Assembly (NCBI GenBank): GCA_022508635.1
Contig: JAFLUV010000095.1
Location: 1 to 9,144 of the forward strand
DNA length: 9,144 nucleotides
Origin: Prevotellaceae bacterium
GTDB taxonomy: Bacteria; Bacteroidota; Bacteroidia; Bacteroidales; Bacteroidaceae
Direction of reading: 5' to 3'
Of the stretch, positions 6,594-9,144 are shown in pieces. Positions within the stretch are counted from its first letter, which is position 1; each line of letters starts with the position of its first letter. The notes beneath the pieces were generated by a model, which saw nothing but the letters and a program-made list of their open reading frames with translations, had not been told where the DNA came from and did not search any database. A program made the translations under genes and the position numbers.

Positions 6594-6651
6594 CTCCCCC
6601 ACTACTTATGGGGAGACTTTCCAAGCTTCCCCCACATGTGGGAAGCTTTTT
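6594..6651 (+). terminator. Tandem hairpins ending in an intrinsic terminator after the HU gene
   Basis: Two stem-loops lie back to back. The first pairs CTCCCC (6594-6599) with GGGGAG (6610-6615) around a 10-base loop. The second pairs AAGCTTCCC (6623-6631) with GGGAAGCTT (6640-6648) around 8 bases and runs into a short U tract (TTTTT from 6647 to 6651). An inner palindrome, CCCACATGTGGG (6631-6642), offers an alternative fold of the second stem. Both hairpins contain TCCCCCAC on the left side (6595-6602 and 6628-6635), suggesting duplication. This should end the HU transcript, though the U tract is short, so some read-through into the mannosidase is possible. Confidence 0.75.
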
Positions 6652-6674
6652 GTCTTTACAAAAAATATCGAACT

Positions 6675-9014
6675 ATGAACGACAGACCCTTTATTAGTTT
6701 TCTGTTTGCTCTGATTCTTGCTACTCCGCTAAAGATATTTGCAGGAGAGGAAGCGAAGAGTCCCATTGACTATGTTAACCCCATTATCGGAACGAACGGC
6801 ATGGGGCATACTTTCCCTGGAGCCTGCGTCCCCTTTGGCATTGTTCAGCTGAGTCCCGAAACGGACACGATACCGCACAACGTGGATGGCAGATACCAGG
6901 GTAGGGTCTATGAGTACTGTGCCGGCTACCAGCATCGCGACCAGACCATCGTTGGTTTCAGTCATACACACCTGAGCGGCACAGGCCATTCAGACCTTGG
7001 CGATATCCTCATCATGCCTACTACTGGAGAGATACATACTAACCCTGGAACTGCCGAGGCTCCAGATGCCGGCTACCGTTCGCGTTATAGTCACGACACT
7101 GAACACTGCTCCCCGGGCTACTACGAGGTCAGGCTGCAAGACTACAATATCTTGGCACAGCTTACTGCTACGCAACGTGTAGGCATACACCGCTATACTT
7201 TCCCTACAGAGCAGGCACAGTTCATACTCGACCTCGGACATGGCATCTATAATTATGAAGGGAAGACGCTTTGGACATACCTACGCGTGGTGAACGATAC
7301 ACTTCTTACCGGCTACCGTATTACCAACGGGTGGGCTCGTCAGAACTATACCTATTTTGCCATTTCGCTCTCCGAACCCATACAACAGTATGGTTATGAC
7401 GACCATCAACGCATGAAATACTCAGGCTTCTGGCGCAAGAACGACATACACCACAATTTCCCCGACATGGCCGGACGCGAAATAGCTGCCTACTTCAGGC
7501 TGCTACTTCCAGCGAGCCGACAGCTTACTATCAAGGTGGCACTCTCTGCCGTCAGTCAGAGTGGAGCCCTTGCTAATTTACAAGCGGAAGCGGCAGGACA
7601 GTCTTTTGACCAATTACGCGAACAAGCCACAGATCTTTGGGGAAAGGAACTCTTAGGACTGGAGATAGAAGGCAGTGACGATCAGAAGGCTCTCTTTTAT
7701 ACCTCGCTCTACCATACGATGATAAATCCTTCCGTCTATATGGATGTTGACGGGCAATATCGTGGAGGCGATATGGAGATACATCGTGCTAAGGATTTCA
7801 CGAATTACACCATCTTCTCGCTCTGGGACACCTATCGTGCCGAACACCCGCTGCTGAATCTCATCAAGCCTCGCCAGGGTAGAGACATGGCCACGAGCAT
7901 GATGCACATTCAGCAGCAGAGTGCCCTGCATCTATTACCAATATGGTACCTGATGGCAAATGAAGGCTGGTGCATGAGTGGCTATCATGCCGTCTCTGTC
8001 CTTGCAGATGCTGCTACGAAGGCAGGTTTGCCACGCACGGAAAAAATGCTTGAAGCAATGGATGCCACTGCTACTTCGCCTTGGATGGAAGGTATGAAGG
8101 ACTACATGACCTATGGCTATGTCCCATACGACCGCTGTGGCACAAGTGCAAGTAACACGCTGGAGTATGCCTACGATGACTGGACCATTTACATGACTGC
8201 ACAGCAAATGGGCAACAAGGAAATGGCAGACCGTTACCGCAAGCGCGCCCTTAACTACCGGAACGTCTTCAATCCTGCTATCGGATTGGCATGTCCACGA
8301 TATAAGGACGGTAGCTGGAAAAAAGACTTCTCACCCTTGCAAACCTATGGTGAGGGTTTCATTGAGGGCAACAGTGCGAACTATTCTTTCCATGTTCCGC
8401 ACGACGTGAAGGGTATGATAGAGTGTTTTGGCGGAGACAAGAAGTTTATCGAGCGCCTGGACAACCTTTTTGCCGAGCCGCTCGACAAAAAGTATTACGA
8501 GGAGAACGAGGACATAGAAGAGGAGTGTCTGCTCGGCGGATACGTTCATGGCAATGAGCCAAGCCACCACATCCCCTATCTCTACGCTTGGACTTCTGAA
8601 CCTTGGAAGAGTCAGTATTGGTTGCGGGAAATAATGAACAAGATGTATGTCAATAACATTGACGGTTTGCACGGCAATGACGACTGCGGACAGATGTCGG
8701 CATGGTACATTTTTACCGCTATGGGCTTCTATCCGGTCTGTCCGGGCAGCGACCAGTATGTGCTGGGAGTTCCCTATGTTCCTTCTTGCAAACTTACGTT
8801 GCCGAACGGGAAAGTATTCCACATCAAGGCTCCCGGTATCAGCGACAAAAAACGCTATGTCAAGGAAGTGCGCCTAAACGGTAAAGTCTATGACAAGCTC
8901 TACCTGACGCATGCCGACATCATGGCAGGCGGCACGCTCGAGTTCGTTACGAGCAACGTCCCTAACCGTCGTCGCTGTATCACTACCGGAAAACCCTATT
9001 CCCTAAGCGATTAA
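6675..9014 (+). CDS. Secreted GH92-family alpha-mannosidase
   Basis: A 779-residue, calcium-dependent, inverting exo-alpha-mannosidase by family, probably periplasmic. The N-terminus MNDRPFISFLFALILATPL continues to KIFA-GEE, a signal peptide likely cut after Ala23; no lipobox cysteine is present, so it is not an obvious lipoprotein. The N-terminal beta-sandwich starts at VNPIIGT (34-40) and includes GACVPFG and GFSHTHLSGTGHSDLGD (His97, His99). The (alpha/alpha)6 catalytic domain carries EGNSANYSFHVPHD with Glu564 as the likely general acid, GNEPSHH, and GNDDCGQMSAWY with Asp670 aligned to the proposed base of characterised members. Length is normal for GH92. ATG 6675 is chosen because the in-frame ATG at 6636 lies inside the terminator hairpin and would spoil the signal peptide. 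No promoter was recognised in the 99-base gap, and no SusC/SusD genes are near. Linkage specificity cannot be assigned. Confidence 0.92.
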   Translation: MNDRPFISFLFALILATPLKIFAGEEAKSPIDYVNPIIGTNGMGHTFPGACVPFGIVQLSPETDTIPHNVDGRYQGRVYEYCAGYQHRDQTIVGFSHTHLSGTGHSDLGDILIMPTTGEIHTNPGTAEAPDAGYRSRYSHDTEHCSPGYYEVRLQDYNILAQLTATQRVGIHRYTFPTEQAQFILDLGHGIYNYEGKTLWTYLRVVNDTLLTGYRITNGWARQNYTYFAISLSEPIQQYGYDDHQRMKYSGFWRKNDIHHNFPDMAGREIAAYFRLLLPASRQLTIKVALSAVSQSGALANLQAEAAGQSFDQLREQATDLWGKELLGLEIEGSDDQKALFYTSLYHTMINPSVYMDVDGQYRGGDMEIHRAKDFTNYTIFSLWDTYRAEHPLLNLIKPRQGRDMATSMMHIQQQSALHLLPIWYLMANEGWCMSGYHAVSVLADAATKAGLPRTEKMLEAMDATATSPWMEGMKDYMTYGYVPYDRCGTSASNTLEYAYDDWTIYMTAQQMGNKEMADRYRKRALNYRNVFNPAIGLACPRYKDGSWKKDFSPLQTYGEGFIEGNSANYSFHVPHDVKGMIECFGGDKKFIERLDNLFAEPLDKKYYEENEDIEEECLLGGYVHGNEPSHHIPYLYAWTSEPWKSQYWLREIMNKMYVNNIDGLHGNDDCGQMSAWYIFTAMGFYPVCPGSDQYVLGVPYVPSCKLTLPNGKVFHIKAPGISDKKRYVKEVRLNGKVYDKLYLTHADIMAGGTLEFVTSNVPNRRRCITTGKPYSLSD

Positions 9015-9020
9015 GGCGAA

Positions 9021-9040
9021 GACTACACCAGACTACACCA
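9021..9040 (+). repeat. Perfect tandem 10-base repeat
   Basis: GACTACACCA occurs twice with no spacer (9021-9030 and 9031-9040), between the mannosidase stop and the terminator stem. It is most likely a small slippage duplication. A protein-binding site cannot be excluded but nothing supports it. Confidence 0.7.
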
Positions 9041-9044
9041 CACA

Positions 9045-9096
9045 GGAAATCACTCGGGCGGATTAATGGATTCACTCGGGTGATTTCCTTTTTTTT
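9045..9096 (+). terminator. Strong intrinsic terminator after the GH92 gene
   Basis: GGAAATCACTCGGG (9045-9058) pairs with CTCGGGTGATTTCC (9075-9088) over 14 base pairs, two of them G-U, around a 16-base loop. Eight T residues follow (9089-9096). It lies 30 bases after the mannosidase stop. The right side also contains TCACTCGGGTGA (9072-9083), a small self-complementary hairpin that competes with the long stem. The remaining bases to the window end (9097-9144) hold no gene that I can recognise. Confidence 0.9.
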
Positions 9097-9144
9097 GTGT
9101 CGCTTCGCGAATGCTTTGCAACTATAGGGCTAACGATTAGGAGG

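Noticed and set aside
6636..6674. Earlier ATG for the mannosidase
   Set aside because: This start lies in the terminator hairpin and adds MWEAFCLYKKYRT before a good signal peptide; ATG 6675 fits better.
9139..9144. AGGAGG at the right edge as a Shine-Dalgarno site for a following gene
   Set aside because: Bacteroidota rarely rely on such sites and the window ends before any start codon, so it cannot be judged.

Overview
The window looks like a chromosomal segment of a Bacteroidota bacterium, most likely of the order Bacteroidales. The support is a -33/-7 promoter of the Bacteroidetes type (TTTG, 20-base spacer, TAccTTTG) ahead of an HU gene, start codons without clear Shine-Dalgarno sequences, a secreted GH92 mannosidase, and a cysC-cysD-cysN-sulfotransferase gene order that I recall from gut Bacteroides. 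The genus cannot be fixed from the sequence alone. All real genes lie on the + strand.

Layout: the 3' end of radA (1-347) overlaps by one base an SLC13-family anion permease (347-1903). Then come adenylyl-sulfate kinase cysC (1984-2568), sulfate adenylyltransferase subunits cysD (2572-3477) and cysN (3566-5002), and a PAPS-dependent sulfotransferase (5062-6171). A 125-base gap carries the promoter for an HU-family DNA-binding protein (6297-6575). Two tandem hairpins (6594-6651) follow, then a secreted GH92 alpha-mannosidase (6675-9014), and a strong intrinsic terminator (9045-9096). No RNA genes, insertion sequences, CRISPR arrays or phage genes were seen. No gene-free stretch exceeds 300 bases.

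The five genes from 347 to 6171 form a logical chain. A permease probably imports sulfate; CysD/CysN make APS using ATP and GTP; CysC phosphorylates APS to PAPS; the sulfotransferase moves the sulfonate from PAPS to an unknown acceptor. No PAPS reductase or sulfite reductase gene lies in the window, so the set reads as a sulfonation cassette rather than a cysteine-synthesis operon. It resembles the B. thetaiotaomicron BT0412-BT0416 region, which I recall being linked to sulfonation of cholesterol and other steroids. The acceptor here cannot be read from sequence.

HU and the mannosidase appear to be separate from the cassette: HU has its own promoter and is followed by terminator-like hairpins. 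The first 1.9 kb is markedly richer in G+C and C-ending codons than the genes that follow, which is the main compositional oddity.
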